A stretch of 64,000 nt of DNA from an uncultured Myxococcales bacterium (GTDB lineage Bacteria > Myxococcota_A > UBA9042 > DTJE01): positions 1-64,000 of the forward strand of contig CAINDP010000137.1 in assembly GCA_903847405.1 (NCBI GenBank), written 5' to 3'. This document shows positions 37,467-46,709 of this stretch, piece after piece. Made by a program: the position numbers and the translations under genes. Under the pieces are notes generated by a model. The model saw nothing but the letters and a program-made list of their open reading frames with translations. It made no database searches and was not told the origin of the DNA. How positions within the stretch are numbered: position 1 is the stretch's first letter; each line of letters begins with the position of its first letter.

Positions 37467-38900
37467 GTGGCCCGAGTGGACCTGGCGGGGTTCAATGTCG
37501 ATGCGGACCTCCTGCGCGAACTGGCGGCCTCCCATCCCGAGCCCGTCGAACTGACCCCCGAAACCGTGTCGGCCGCCTACGCCCGCATCAGCCGGGATTC
37601 GCGCCCGGTGGGCGAACTGCGCCGCATTTCACGGAAGGAAGTCGAAAAGGCCCGGGCCTCCAACGAGCGCATCGTCTTCGGCCTGGGCCACGCCTCGGTG
37701 GCCGAGCACGCCGTGTTCAACTTCGACGTCCTGGAGGTGTCGCGCCTGGCGATCGAGGCCCTCGAAGCCCACCGGCTGGCGTCGTACACCGAAAAATCCC
37801 AGCGGTACGTCCGCCTGGGCGAGGACTACGCGATCCCCGAGGAGGTCCAGGCGAAGGGCCTCGGCGACGCGTTCACGGAATTCGTCAGCCGCTCCTTTTC
37901 GCGGTACGCGCTGCTGGTGGCCCGCCTGATGGCCTCCGGCGTGCCCGACAAGCTGGCCGGCGAGGACGCCCGGTACGCGCTGCCCCTGGCGGTCCACGGG
38001 CAGTTGGGGATGACCTGCAACGCCCGGTCCCTGGAGCACCTGGTCCTGCGCCTGAACTCCAGCCCCCTGGCCGAGGTCCGGGACCTGGCCCGCAGCTTCC
38101 TGGCCGTCGCGAAGCCCGTGGCCCCGTCGCTGCTGCGCTACATGACGCCCGGGCCGTACCACCTGCTGCGCGAGGCGGACGTGGCCGAGGTCGTGCGGGA
38201 CCTGCTGGGACCGCCGGCCGCCCCGACGCCCCTGGAGGGCCCGACCGACCTGCCCCCCACCGGCGTCCGCCTGGTGAACGCCACCGCGGACGGCGACGCC
38301 CGGATCCTGGCGGCCCTGGCCCTGCCCACCCTGGGGACCGACTACCTGTCCGCCCTGGCCGCGATCCGGGCCCTGGACGACGACGGGCGCGCCCGGCTGT
38401 ATGCCGCCGTCACCGCGCGCCTGGGCGTCCACGACACCCTGCCGCGGGAGTTCGAACTGGCGTCGATGACCTTCGAGATGGTCGTTTCCGCCGCGGCCTT
38501 CGGCCAGCAGAAGCGCCACCGCATGTCCAGCCTGACCACCTGGCCCTACGACGCCGCCCTGGGCGTCACGATCCCGCCCGCGATCGCGGAAGCCGGCCTG
38601 TCGGACATCCTGCTGGAAGGCGCGGCGGAGGCGGAGGCGATGGCCCAGCGCCTGGGCGGTCCCGCGGACCCCGTGGCCGCCTATGCCCTGCTGAACGCCC
38701 ACCGGCGCCGGTGCCTGTGGACCCTGAACCTGCGGGAGTTCTATCACGTCAGCCGGTTGCGCGAGGACGAGCACGCCCAGTGGGACATCCGGCACCTGAC
38801 CTCGGCGATGGCCGACCTGGTCCGCGGCGCCTTCCCGATCTGCTCCGGCCATCTGGGCGGCAAGGATTCGTTCGCCGCCCGGACCGCCCCCGCGGGATGA
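37467..38900 (+). CDS. thyX: duplicated (tandem) ThyX-family flavin-dependent thymidylate synthase-like protein
   Basis: The 477-aa product is about twice the usual ThyX length and contains two ThyX-like halves. The first half has GHASVAEHAVFNF and AHRLASYTEKSQRY (101-114), corresponding to the RHRxxSxxxxSxRY signature with its first Arg replaced by Ala. The second half has FEMVV, then RHRMSSLTTWPY, which keeps RHRxxS but lacks the later SxR. It ends with NLREFYHVSRLREDEHAQWDIRHL, the usual C-terminal region. ThyX makes dTMP from dUMP using FAD and methylene-tetrahydrofolate. The active site may be formed between halves (inference), or the protein may have another role. GTG start with AAGGAGG 5 nt upstream. 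Confidence 0.85.
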   Translation: MARVDLAGFNVDADLLRELAASHPEPVELTPETVSAAYARISRDSRPVGELRRISRKEVEKARASNERIVFGLGHASVAEHAVFNFDVLEVSRLAIEALEAHRLASYTEKSQRYVRLGEDYAIPEEVQAKGLGDAFTEFVSRSFSRYALLVARLMASGVPDKLAGEDARYALPLAVHGQLGMTCNARSLEHLVLRLNSSPLAEVRDLARSFLAVAKPVAPSLLRYMTPGPYHLLREADVAEVVRDLLGPPAAPTPLEGPTDLPPTGVRLVNATADGDARILAALALPTLGTDYLSALAAIRALDDDGRARLYAAVTARLGVHDTLPREFELASMTFEMVVSAAAFGQQKRHRMSSLTTWPYDAALGVTIPPAIAEAGLSDILLEGAAEAEAMAQRLGGPADPVAAYALLNAHRRRCLWTLNLREFYHVSRLREDEHAQWDIRHLTSAMADLVRGAFPICSGHLGGKDSFAARTAPAG

Positions 38901-38961
38901 ATCTGCCCCTGCTCCCGTCCCGGCGCGGCCGGAACCGGGGCCGCGGGGGGTGGATGCCGTC

Positions 38962-38990
38962 TTGACCGGTTGACTGCACCCCGGTACACT
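38962..38990 (+). promoter_or_regulatory. sigma-70 promoter of the vWA lipoprotein gene
   Basis: TTGACC (38962-38967) is followed after 17 nt by TACACT (38985-38990), 30 nt before the ATG at 39021. A second TTGACT overlaps the spacer at 38970. Confidence 0.65.
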
Positions 38991-39020
38991 CCAACCCTGA
39001 GCGCTTGCAGGGGTATCCCG

Positions 39021-41747
39021 ATGAAGATTCGCGCCTTCGCCGCCTTGATGGCCTGCTCGCTGGCCTCGGTGGCGTGCAACGATGTCCCGGTGCGCAACCT
39101 CACCTCGTCGTACCAGTTGCAGATCCAGGAACTGCGCGACCGCGGCAAGCCGGCCAAGCTGGACATCCTGTGGGTCGTCGACGATTCCCCGTCGATGTGC
39201 CAGGAACAGCAGAGCCTTGCGACATCGTTCAAGGCCTTCCTGGAGGTCTTCCAGAAGTACACCGCCATCGACATGCAACTGGCGGTCACCACCACCAACG
39301 TCTGCGCCAAGAACAAGCCCGGCGCCGTCCGCGGCAAGTTCGTGTACGAACCCGCGAAGGAAGTCGCGCCGGACTGCGTGGAAAAGCGCGTCATCTCCTG
39401 CCGTTCCGACGCCGACTGCCTGGCGTATTCGACGGCGCACCCGGAAGCCCCGCTGCCCGATCCGACCAACTGGGTCTGCGAAAAGCGCCAGGCCAGCGAT
39501 CAGTGGACCTGCGACACCCCGCAAGCGGTCAAGGACCAGGGCGGCGTGGACACCTTCGAGCCCGGCGACTACCTGTTCACCTTCACGTCGCAGTGCCGAT
39601 ATCGCTGCACCAAGGAAACCGACGTCGGGGCCGCCGCGTGCGCCCGCGTCTTCGGCCAGCCCGACGGCTGCGCCGCGACGTCGGCGACGGGCGCCCCGCT
39701 GTCGATGTGCGAAAACAGCCAGTGCAGCACCGGCGCCTGCGAGGGGAACGCCGGCCTCACCAGCACGGTGGTGGACTGCGCCTCCCGCTGCCGCGGCCGC
39801 GAGTGCACCGCCGTCTGCGCCGATTTCCTGACCGACGCCACCCAGTGCCAGGCCAAGTGCGAGGCGGCCAACGGATCCTGCATCGACGTCTGCCAGGTCG
39901 TATCCAAGGTGGACGAGTGCGGCGCCGTCTGCCAGTCGGACTGGACGTGCCAGCAGAAGTGCGAGGGCTATCTCCACGACGCGGCGCGGTGCCAGGCCGT
40001 CTGCGCGAAGGGCACCCTGACCGAGTGCCGGACCGAGTGCAACACCCAGTTCACCAACCAGGACTTCCTGTGCCTGCTGTCCTGCGACAGCAAGTACGAC
40101 TGCACGGATCGCTGCACCGCCCAGTTCGGCGCGCCCACCTACCGCTGCCTGTACCCAGGCAACGACAAGACCATCGCCGGCTGCGTGCTGCCCCCGGCGA
40201 CCAACCCGTGTCCCGCCGTGGCCGAGGGCCCCCGGATGCTGAACAACACGGTGGCCGACCAGTGGCTGAAGGAATGGATCGCGGGCCGCTGGGGCGGCGA
40301 CCCGGACTGGGACATCCGCTGGAAGCAGTTGCCGACCGGCGACTCCACCGAGGACTTCGCCGCCCGCGAGGTGGCGCGCTCCAAGGTCTTCGAGCAGCTC
40401 TTCAAGTGCATGGCCACGCTGGGCACGCAGCAGACCGGCTGCGCACTCCAGGAGCAGGGCCTCCGGGCCGCCTGGATGGCCCTGGACACGGAAGGCGAAA
40501 ACGCCGACCAGGCCCGGAAGTTCCTGCGCGACGACGCCTACCTGCTGATCGTCGCGGTCGGCGACGAGGACGACTGCTCGGCGCCCGAGTACAAGAAGGC
40601 GGACAACACGTTCGACAACGTCATCCCCGCCGAGCAGTACGGCCGGTGCACCTGCCAGCGCGACGAACTGGGCTGCACCCCCGCAGGCGACTGCGACCCG
40701 TCGCTGTGCCTGACCAACGGTTCCTTCGACGCCAAGAAGTGCCCGCTGTACTCGACGGCGCGCTTCGTGAACCTGCTGCGCAGCCTCAAGCCCGACCCGG
40801 CGCAGGTGGTCTTCGCCTCCATCACCGGTGGCGTGATCGCCGGCTCGACGACGTCGCCCTCGGACGATCTGGCGGCCATCACCTCCCGCTACTTCGACTG
40901 CAAGTGCAGCAGGCCGGGATCGCCCATCCCCCCGTTGACCTACGGCTGCCTCAGTGACGGCGGCAAGGCCGACCTGGGCGTCCGGTTCGCCGAGGTCACC
41001 AAGGCGTTCGGCCTGGGCACCTACGGCCAGTTGTCGAACATCTGCTCGGACGCCGGCATCCGTCCGGCCCTGGAATCCATCGCGAACCTGGTCATCCCGC
41101 TGCTGACGCAGGTCTGCCTGCCGCGGCCGCTGGAGTGGTCGTGCCAGGGCAAGTGCGAGTCGCTGTTCAACGACCGCGACGCATGCCAGGTGGCCTGCGC
41201 GGCGTCGGACTGCTTCACGACCTGCCAGGACACCTTCGCCGGCAAGCCCGGCTGCGCGGCCATCTGCTCGTCGGGCGAGTTCATCGAGGTCTACAAGTAC
41301 GACGCCAAGGGCAACTGCGCCAAGGTGGACGCCGGCGGCAACTGCCTGCCCATGAAGTTCGCGCCGAACGCCGACGCGGACGGCGACTACTCCCTGGTCC
41401 AGAACTCGCCCGTCTGCCCCCTGTTCTACGTGACCCAGGGCGAGCGCCTCGAGAACGCGATCCAGTTCCGCACGCCCCTGGAGTACTCGGACCGCATCGA
41501 GATCGTGTTCCGCGCGGCGGCGTTCAGTTGCCAGGACCGCTGCGGCCGCGTCTTCCGGGACCAGGCGACGTTCTGCGACACCACCTGCAACGGAACCACC
41601 GAGGCCTGCCTGGACAACTGCACGAAGGCCCCGGCGGCCCGCAATTGCGGCTACGTCTGCGGCACCCGTGCCGACACCTGCATCCAGCAGTGCACCGCCG
41701 CGGGCCGCACCAACTGCACGGCGATCTGCCGGGCGGACCCGCCCTGA
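39021..41747 (+). CDS. Cys-rich lipoprotein with von Willebrand factor A domain
   Basis: The 908-aa protein has a lipoprotein-like signal (SLASVAC, Cys19). A vWA domain begins at LDILWVVDDSPSMCQEQ with the MIDAS DxSxS. The vWA region is interrupted by a long Cys-rich insert (about residues 185-390) built of units such as DWTCQQKCEG, ARCQAVCAKG and TDRCTAQFG. The domain resumes around YLLIVAVGDEDDC. A second Cys-rich block closes the protein (ACRVF-type CQDRCGRVF, CDTTCNG, CIQQC). Family members are envelope lipoproteins of Myxococcota and relatives, possibly in metal-dependent adhesion. Even spacing of Cys implies many disulfides. Confidence 0.85.
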   Translation: MKIRAFAALMACSLASVACNDVPVRNLTSSYQLQIQELRDRGKPAKLDILWVVDDSPSMCQEQQSLATSFKAFLEVFQKYTAIDMQLAVTTTNVCAKNKPGAVRGKFVYEPAKEVAPDCVEKRVISCRSDADCLAYSTAHPEAPLPDPTNWVCEKRQASDQWTCDTPQAVKDQGGVDTFEPGDYLFTFTSQCRYRCTKETDVGAAACARVFGQPDGCAATSATGAPLSMCENSQCSTGACEGNAGLTSTVVDCASRCRGRECTAVCADFLTDATQCQAKCEAANGSCIDVCQVVSKVDECGAVCQSDWTCQQKCEGYLHDAARCQAVCAKGTLTECRTECNTQFTNQDFLCLLSCDSKYDCTDRCTAQFGAPTYRCLYPGNDKTIAGCVLPPATNPCPAVAEGPRMLNNTVADQWLKEWIAGRWGGDPDWDIRWKQLPTGDSTEDFAAREVARSKVFEQLFKCMATLGTQQTGCALQEQGLRAAWMALDTEGENADQARKFLRDDAYLLIVAVGDEDDCSAPEYKKADNTFDNVIPAEQYGRCTCQRDELGCTPAGDCDPSLCLTNGSFDAKKCPLYSTARFVNLLRSLKPDPAQVVFASITGGVIAGSTTSPSDDLAAITSRYFDCKCSRPGSPIPPLTYGCLSDGGKADLGVRFAEVTKAFGLGTYGQLSNICSDAGIRPALESIANLVIPLLTQVCLPRPLEWSCQGKCESLFNDRDACQVACAASDCFTTCQDTFAGKPGCAAICSSGEFIEVYKYDAKGNCAKVDAGGNCLPMKFAPNADADGDYSLVQNSPVCPLFYVTQGERLENAIQFRTPLEYSDRIEIVFRAAAFSCQDRCGRVFRDQATFCDTTCNGTTEACLDNCTKAPAARNCGYVCGTRADTCIQQCTAAGRTNCTAICRADPP

Positions 41748-41877
41748 TCCCGCCCGTCGCCGGTTGCAGGACGCCGCACCGCCCCCGACTACACCTTTCC
41801 GCCGCCCCCGTGCAACGATCGGGAATCGACGCACCGTCCCCGACGTTTCCGGGTGCCGGTCGCCCTCCGGAGGTGCC

Positions 41878-43245
41878 ATGACCCGACGAAACCTGGTCAC
41901 CACGATCCTGCTGGCCGCCGTCCTCGCCGCGATTCCCGTGGCGCACGGCCCGGCGGCCCAGACGCCCCCCGCACCCACCGCCGCGCCTGCCGCGGGAGTT
42001 TCCGAACCCACCCGGGGCCCGGACAGCAAGGACCTCTTCGAGTCGATCCACGTGGTGGTGGGGCCCTCGTCCCGCGCCCTGGACCCGATCGCCGTGTCGC
42101 CGTTCACCTGCGTCGACGGCGCCCAGGGTTCCTGCAAGGAAATCGACGACGTCCTGACGAAGGACCTGACGCTGTCGGGCTTCTTCAAGGTGCTGGACCC
42201 GGCGGCGTTCCTGGGCGATCCGGCGACGGCCGATCCGTCGGCCCCCCACTGGGACAACTGGTTCAACGTCGGGGCGAAATACCTGGTCACCGTGGGCGTG
42301 TCGAAGGGCGCCTCGGGCGTGGACCTGCGCTTCCGCCTGTTCTCGGTCGGCGATCGGAAGTCCATCACGGTCAAGGGCTCGACGGCCACCAACGTGGCGC
42401 CGAAGGGCATCCGGCGGGCGGTCCACGCCTTCGTGAACGGCATCATCGAGGCCATCACGGGCAAGCCCGGCATCTTCGGGTCCCAGGTCCTGATGTCGCT
42501 GAAGATGCCCGGGTTCGAGCGGGTCCTGCAGGCCATGGACATGGACGGCAGCGGGCGGCGGACGGTCATCGAAAACAAGTCGGCGAACATGTTCCCGCGG
42601 TGGGCGCCGGGCGGGGGCGTGCTGTACACGTCCTTCCTGTCGGGCCTGCCCCAGATCTACGTGGACGACCGGCGGATCACCCATGACGATCGCCAGTACC
42701 GCAGCGCCGCCTTCTCCCCCGACGGGTCCCGGATCGTGGCCTCCGTGGACATGGACGGCCAGTCGGACCTGGTGATCCTGGACCCAAAGACCGGCGCGAT
42801 CACCCGGCGCCTCACCGAGTCCGAGTGGGACGAGGTCACGCCGTCGTGGTCCCCCGACGGGCGCAGCATCGCGTACTGCTCGAACAAGACCGGGCGCCCG
42901 CAGATCTACCTGATGAACGGCGACGGCACCGGCGAGCGCCGCCTGACGATGCGCGGGTCGTACAACACCTCCCCCCGGTTCGGGCCGACGGGACTGGTGG
43001 CCTTCGCGGGCATGGACGACTTCGTGTCGGACCTGTTCACGGTGGACATGTCCGGGAACATCAACCGGTTGACCCAGCAGCAGGGCAGCAACAAGGATCC
43101 GGCCTGGTCCCCCGACGGCCGGTGGCTGGTGTTCATGTCGGACCGGGCCGGCGCCTGGCGCGTGTTCCTGATGACCGAGGACGGCCGCTACCAGTTCCCG
43201 GTCACCGGCAAGGGCGAGCCCGTGGGCACCCCGGACTGGCGCTAG
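41878..43245 (+). CDS. tolB: Tol-Pal system protein TolB
   Basis: The 455-aa protein has a signal peptide, an N-terminal TolB domain (DDVLTKDLTLSGFFKVLDP) and a C-terminal beta-propeller with WAPGGGVLYTS, AAFSPDGSRIVASV, PSWSPDGRSIAYCSN, PRFGPTGLVAF and PAWSPDGRWLVFMSD blades. TolB is periplasmic and links Pal to the inner-membrane Tol complex. GGAGG lies 4 nt before the ATG. tolQRA and pal are not adjacent, which is unusual for many proteobacteria, so they must lie elsewhere if present. Confidence 0.92.
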   Translation: MTRRNLVTTILLAAVLAAIPVAHGPAAQTPPAPTAAPAAGVSEPTRGPDSKDLFESIHVVVGPSSRALDPIAVSPFTCVDGAQGSCKEIDDVLTKDLTLSGFFKVLDPAAFLGDPATADPSAPHWDNWFNVGAKYLVTVGVSKGASGVDLRFRLFSVGDRKSITVKGSTATNVAPKGIRRAVHAFVNGIIEAITGKPGIFGSQVLMSLKMPGFERVLQAMDMDGSGRRTVIENKSANMFPRWAPGGGVLYTSFLSGLPQIYVDDRRITHDDRQYRSAAFSPDGSRIVASVDMDGQSDLVILDPKTGAITRRLTESEWDEVTPSWSPDGRSIAYCSNKTGRPQIYLMNGDGTGERRLTMRGSYNTSPRFGPTGLVAFAGMDDFVSDLFTVDMSGNINRLTQQQGSNKDPAWSPDGRWLVFMSDRAGAWRVFLMTEDGRYQFPVTGKGEPVGTPDWR

Positions 43246-43302
43246 GGATCACGTGGATCCCAGGCGGCTTCGGCTGCGTGGAGGATTGTTCCTGGACACG
43301 AA

Positions 43303-43697
43303 CTACCGACCTGCCAGTTTCCGAACCTTTGCCAGGGCACGGTCCAGTCGGTAGGACTTGCACAGCGCCTGCAGTCGCTGGATATCCAGGTCGGGGTTGC
43401 TATCGAGCAGCGCCAGGATGTCATGGTTTGACTTCGGTCCACCCGCGTAGAGTTTGAACACAATCAGGTGATCCAGATCGACCACCCGGAGAAGGCCGCC
43501 CTCGACGAACGGAACCGAGGTTGAAATGGCATCCGCGACCAGGCGAGGAAAGCCTCCGGAGGGCGGGTTCAGGAAGTTCACCACCTGGACCAGGTCGCCC
43601 GCGTCAGACCGGACGTCCACGCGCCGTGGTTCCGTGCCACGTCCAGCACGTCCTCGGCGACGCGCAAGGAACTGTCGAGGTCCGGCATTCCGGTCAT
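43303..43697 (-). pseudogene. decayed nucleotidyltransferase-like gene (AbiEii-type fold)
   Basis: The ATG at 43697 overlaps the stop of the 73-aa gene as ATGA. It begins MPDLDSSLRVAEDVLDVARN, but this frame hits a TGA after ~36 codons. The expected GGxA and DxD catalytic core is missing. A different frame then gives VDLDHLIVFKLYAGGPKSN and HDILALLDSNPDLD, which is typical of the C-terminal half of these nucleotidyltransferases. The simplest reading is an internal deletion plus frameshift. The remaining 105-aa open frame (43303-43620) could still be translated but lacks the catalytic residues. Confidence 0.7.
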
Positions 43698-43915
43698 GGC
43701 GTGTGCCCCCCCTGGGCGCGCATCGCCATCAGGGCCAACCGCCGCCTGCCGAGCGCCAGAGCCAGTTCCATCCGCTGCCGGGGAGTCATGGCGCGGATTC
43801 GGGCCAGTTCGGCGGCCTGGGATGCATGGGCGCTGGGACTGAACCTGCCAGGAACCACGTCTGACTTCGCGTCGGCTCGCCCACTTTTCCGGGGTTTCCC
43901 GTCGCGAACGGGCAT
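43694..43915 (-). CDS. 73-aa partner protein of the broken nucleotidyltransferase
   Basis: The product has a basic, flexible N-terminus and then a helical C-terminus with RIRAMTPRQRMELALALGRRRLALMA, quoted here only as its two halves RIRAMTPRQRM and ELALALGRR. Similar small proteins, with an MTPxERMxLALxLGRR core, precede AbiEii-like nucleotidyltransferases in other high-GC bacteria, as recalled from family knowledge. GGAG lies 8 nt before the ATG. The overlap ATGA with the downstream remnant shows the pair was once translationally coupled. A toxin-antitoxin-like role is possible but not established. Confidence 0.7.
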   Translation of the reverse strand: MPVRDGKPRKSGRADAKSDVVPGRFSPSAHASQAAELARIRAMTPRQRMELALALGRRRLALMAMRAQGGHTP

Positions 43916-44008
43916 GGTAGGGCTCCGAATCCTGGAAGCAGTTCGCATTCTAGGGGCGTCTGCCGACCCAGTCCAGACGCTGCCCCTGACGCAGGAAAGG
44001 TGGTCCCC

Positions 44009-45043
44009 TTGTCCCGCCCCACCCGACCGTCCTATGCTTCCGATGGCCTCGGCACAGGGTTCCCGGTGAACGACGCACCGACTTCGCAGGATGAGGGCAG
44101 GCAGGCTGCGGCAGACGCGACGCCCGGGATCCGCCCGCCGGTGATTTCGCGTGCCACCCGGGCCACGGCACGGTCCTTCCGAACCATCCTTCGGGTGGCG
44201 GCCGACGCCCTCCGGGTCTACGTCGACGCCCGGGCCTTCGACCACGCCGCCTCGCTGTCGTTCTTCGCCCTCCTCTCGCTGGCGCCCTTCGTCGTGCTGC
44301 TGGTTTCGGCGGCCGGCTACCTGGCGATGCTGCTGGGGCCCGAGGCCGCCCAGGTGGACTGGCTGGCCGGCCGGGTCACCGAGGCCCTACGCTCGTTCAC
44401 GCCGGTGGAAGGCGACAAGGTCCACGAGGTCGTGGCCGCCCTGGTGGCCCGCCGGACCTCCTTCGGAATCATCGGCGGCGTGGTCCTGCTCTTCGGCGCC
44501 TCCATGGTCTTCGGGGCGTTCGAGCACGCGATCGGCGACATCTTCGGCCTGGCCCGACGCCGCAAGTTCCTGGTGTCGCGCGCCTTGTTTTCGGCGCTCC
44601 TGGTCGCGTCGGGCGTCGCCCTGTTCGCGCTGCACCAGGCCATGACCATGGCCGATTCCCTGTTGCTGGCCTGGCGCGGCGCCACCCTCGACGAACTGCT
44701 TCGGGAAAGCGCACTGCTGGACGCGATCCTGACGTACCTTCCCGTGCCCCTCGGCTTCCTGGCCGCCCTCTACCTCCCGGGCCTGGTCCGCCCACGCCTG
44801 ACCGCGGCCCTCGCGGGCGCGGGCGTGTTTTCCGTCCTGTGGGAACTGGCGCGCGTGGCCTACGAGTTCTACGTCACCCGCATCGCCTCCTTCGGCGTCC
44901 TCTATGGATCGGTCGCGGCGCCGCTCCTGGTGATCCTGTGGACCTTCTACTCGGCGAACATCTTCCTGTACGCCGCGTCGGTAACGGCCGCCGTTCAGCC
45001 CCGGATTGACAAACCTCTTGCGTCGAAGCCCCCCAGGGAATAA
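44009..45043 (+). CDS. YihY/virulence factor BrkB family membrane protein
   Basis: The ~344-aa protein has a hydrophilic N-terminus of ~60 residues and about six membrane helices with the family pattern DHAASLSFFALLSLAPFVVLL, split here as DHAASLSFFALLSLA and PFVVLL, plus FGVLYGSVAAPLLVILW. The family was once annotated as RNase BN, which is now considered wrong; its function is unclear. The start is uncertain: TTG 44009 lies 8 nt after AGGAAAGG, and GTG 44066 is an alternative without a clear binding site. Confidence 0.88.
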   Translation: MSRPTRPSYASDGLGTGFPVNDAPTSQDEGRQAAADATPGIRPPVISRATRATARSFRTILRVAADALRVYVDARAFDHAASLSFFALLSLAPFVVLLVSAAGYLAMLLGPEAAQVDWLAGRVTEALRSFTPVEGDKVHEVVAALVARRTSFGIIGGVVLLFGASMVFGAFEHAIGDIFGLARRRKFLVSRALFSALLVASGVALFALHQAMTMADSLLLAWRGATLDELLRESALLDAILTYLPVPLGFLAALYLPGLVRPRLTAALAGAGVFSVLWELARVAYEFYVTRIASFGVLYGSVAAPLLVILWTFYSANIFLYAASVTAAVQPRIDKPLASKPPRE

Positions 45044-45095
45044 ACTCCGCCGAACGGTTCTTTGGGTTGGTGGTCTCTTTAACGAGGGTTGGACA

Positions 45096-46688
45096 ATGAA
45101 GATCCGGTCGATGCTGGTGGCCTCGCTCGCGATGATCGCGGTTGTGGGCTGCAAGGAGCAGGCGGGTACGGACGCCGCGGGCAAGGGCGCCGAGCCCAAG
45201 GAAAAGGTCGAGTTCGCGATGCACGTCATGTCCCAGTGTCCCTTCGGCGTGCAAGTCGAAAACGGCTTTGCGCCGGTGCTGGCCAAGCTGGGCAAGGCCG
45301 TGGACTTCCGGATCTATTTCATCGGCGACGAGCCCACCCCCGGCCAGTTGACGTCGATGCACGGCGACAACGAGGTCAAGGGTGACCTGCAGCACGTCTG
45401 CGCGATGAAGCACGCGCCGAACAACTACATGGACCTGATCCTGTGCCAGAACAAGAACGCCCGGGACATCCCGAACAACTTCGACGCCTGCGCCACCGAG
45501 GCGAAGGTCGACGGCGCGAAGATCAAGGCGTGCGCGGAAGGCGACGAGGGCAAGGCCCTTCTGTCGGCTTCCTTCAAGGTTTCGAAGGACAAGGGCGCCC
45601 GTGGCTCGCCGACGCTGTTCCTGGCGGGCGCGAAGTACGAAGGCGGCCGGACCGAAAACGACTTCATCCGGGCGATCTGCGGCAAGTTCACGACCGCGAA
45701 GCCGGAAGTCTGCAAGAACATCCCCGAGCCCAAGAAGATCCCCCTGACGGTCCTGTCCGATGCGCGTTGCAAGGACTGCTTCCCGGACCGCATCCTGGGC
45801 CAGCTCAAGAACATGTTCCCCGGCCTCGAGGCCAAGACCGTTGACTACGGCACGCCCGAAGGCAAGGCCCTCTACGACGGCCTGAAGGACAAGGGCGCCA
45901 AGCTGCTGCCCGCGTTCCTGTTCGCCCCGATCGTCACCGAGGACCCGGGCTTCCAGCAGGTCCAGCGCTTCGTCGCCGACGCCGGCGAGTACAAGCTGCT
46001 GCAGATCGGCGCGAAGTTCGACCCGACCGCCGAGATCTGCGACAACACGATCGACGACGACGGCAACGGCGCTGCCGATTGCGCCGACGCCGCCTGCAAG
46101 GGCAAGGTCGTCTGCCGCGAGACCAAGGCGAACCAGCTGGACGTGTTCGTCATGTCCCAGTGCCCCTTCGGCGTGAAGGCCCTGAACGCCATGAAGGAAG
46201 TCCTGGAAGCCTTCAAGGACGACCCGATCGTCTTCAACGTCAACTTCATCGCCGACGAGCTGCCCGACGGTTCCTTCAAGGCCCTGCATGGCCAGCCGGA
46301 AGTCGACGAGAACATCCGCGAGCTGTGCGCGATCAAGTACTACCCCAAGGGCTACAAGTACATGGACTACGTCCTCTGCCGCAACGGCGACATCCGGTCG
46401 ACCGAGTGGCAGAAGTGCGCCGTGGGCGGCATCGATGCCAAGGTCATCGAGAAGTGCTTCACCGGCGGCGAGGGCAAGAAGCTGCACTCCGAGAACATCA
46501 AGCTGGCCAAGGACCTCGGCATCGGCGCCTCGCCGACGTGGCTGGCCAACAACAAGAACCAGTTCTCGGGTGTTGCGGCCGAGCAGGTCAAGAAGAACTT
46601 CTGCGCCTACAACGCGACCCTCAAGGGCTGCGCGAAGACGCTGTCCGGCGACGCCAAGGGCCCCGCGGGCGGCTGCGGCGCGAACTGA
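45096..46688 (+). CDS. lipoprotein with two thioredoxin-fold-like SQCPFG domains
   Basis: The 530-aa protein has a clear lipobox (IAVVGC, Cys19). Two similar domains each begin with VMSQCPFGV (Cys48 and Cys356), followed by FIGDE or FIADE, a block with LHG or MHG, and CAxK...YMDxxLC. They are joined by a linker with CDNTIDDDGNGAADC, a calcium-type motif often seen in secreted proteins of this group. The arrangement resembles GILT/DsbA-type thioredoxin folds, but the active-site CxxC is reduced to CPFG in both copies. A role in envelope thiol chemistry or metal capture is inference. Confidence 0.85.
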   Translation: MKIRSMLVASLAMIAVVGCKEQAGTDAAGKGAEPKEKVEFAMHVMSQCPFGVQVENGFAPVLAKLGKAVDFRIYFIGDEPTPGQLTSMHGDNEVKGDLQHVCAMKHAPNNYMDLILCQNKNARDIPNNFDACATEAKVDGAKIKACAEGDEGKALLSASFKVSKDKGARGSPTLFLAGAKYEGGRTENDFIRAICGKFTTAKPEVCKNIPEPKKIPLTVLSDARCKDCFPDRILGQLKNMFPGLEAKTVDYGTPEGKALYDGLKDKGAKLLPAFLFAPIVTEDPGFQQVQRFVADAGEYKLLQIGAKFDPTAEICDNTIDDDGNGAADCADAACKGKVVCRETKANQLDVFVMSQCPFGVKALNAMKEVLEAFKDDPIVFNVNFIADELPDGSFKALHGQPEVDENIRELCAIKYYPKGYKYMDYVLCRNGDIRSTEWQKCAVGGIDAKVIEKCFTGGEGKKLHSENIKLAKDLGIGASPTWLANNKNQFSGVAAEQVKKNFCAYNATLKGCAKTLSGDAKGPAGGCGAN

Positions 46689-46709
46689 ACCCCTCCTGAC
46701 GCCTTCGAT

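Noticed and set aside
43303-43915. Active AbiEii-type toxin-antitoxin pair
   Set aside because: The toxin-like frame is broken and lacks the catalytic core, so only the small gene is intact.
45006-45056. TTGACA and TAAACT before the SQCPFG lipoprotein gene
   Set aside because: The boxes are 39 nt apart, far beyond the allowed 15-19 nt, and the first lies inside the YihY coding region.
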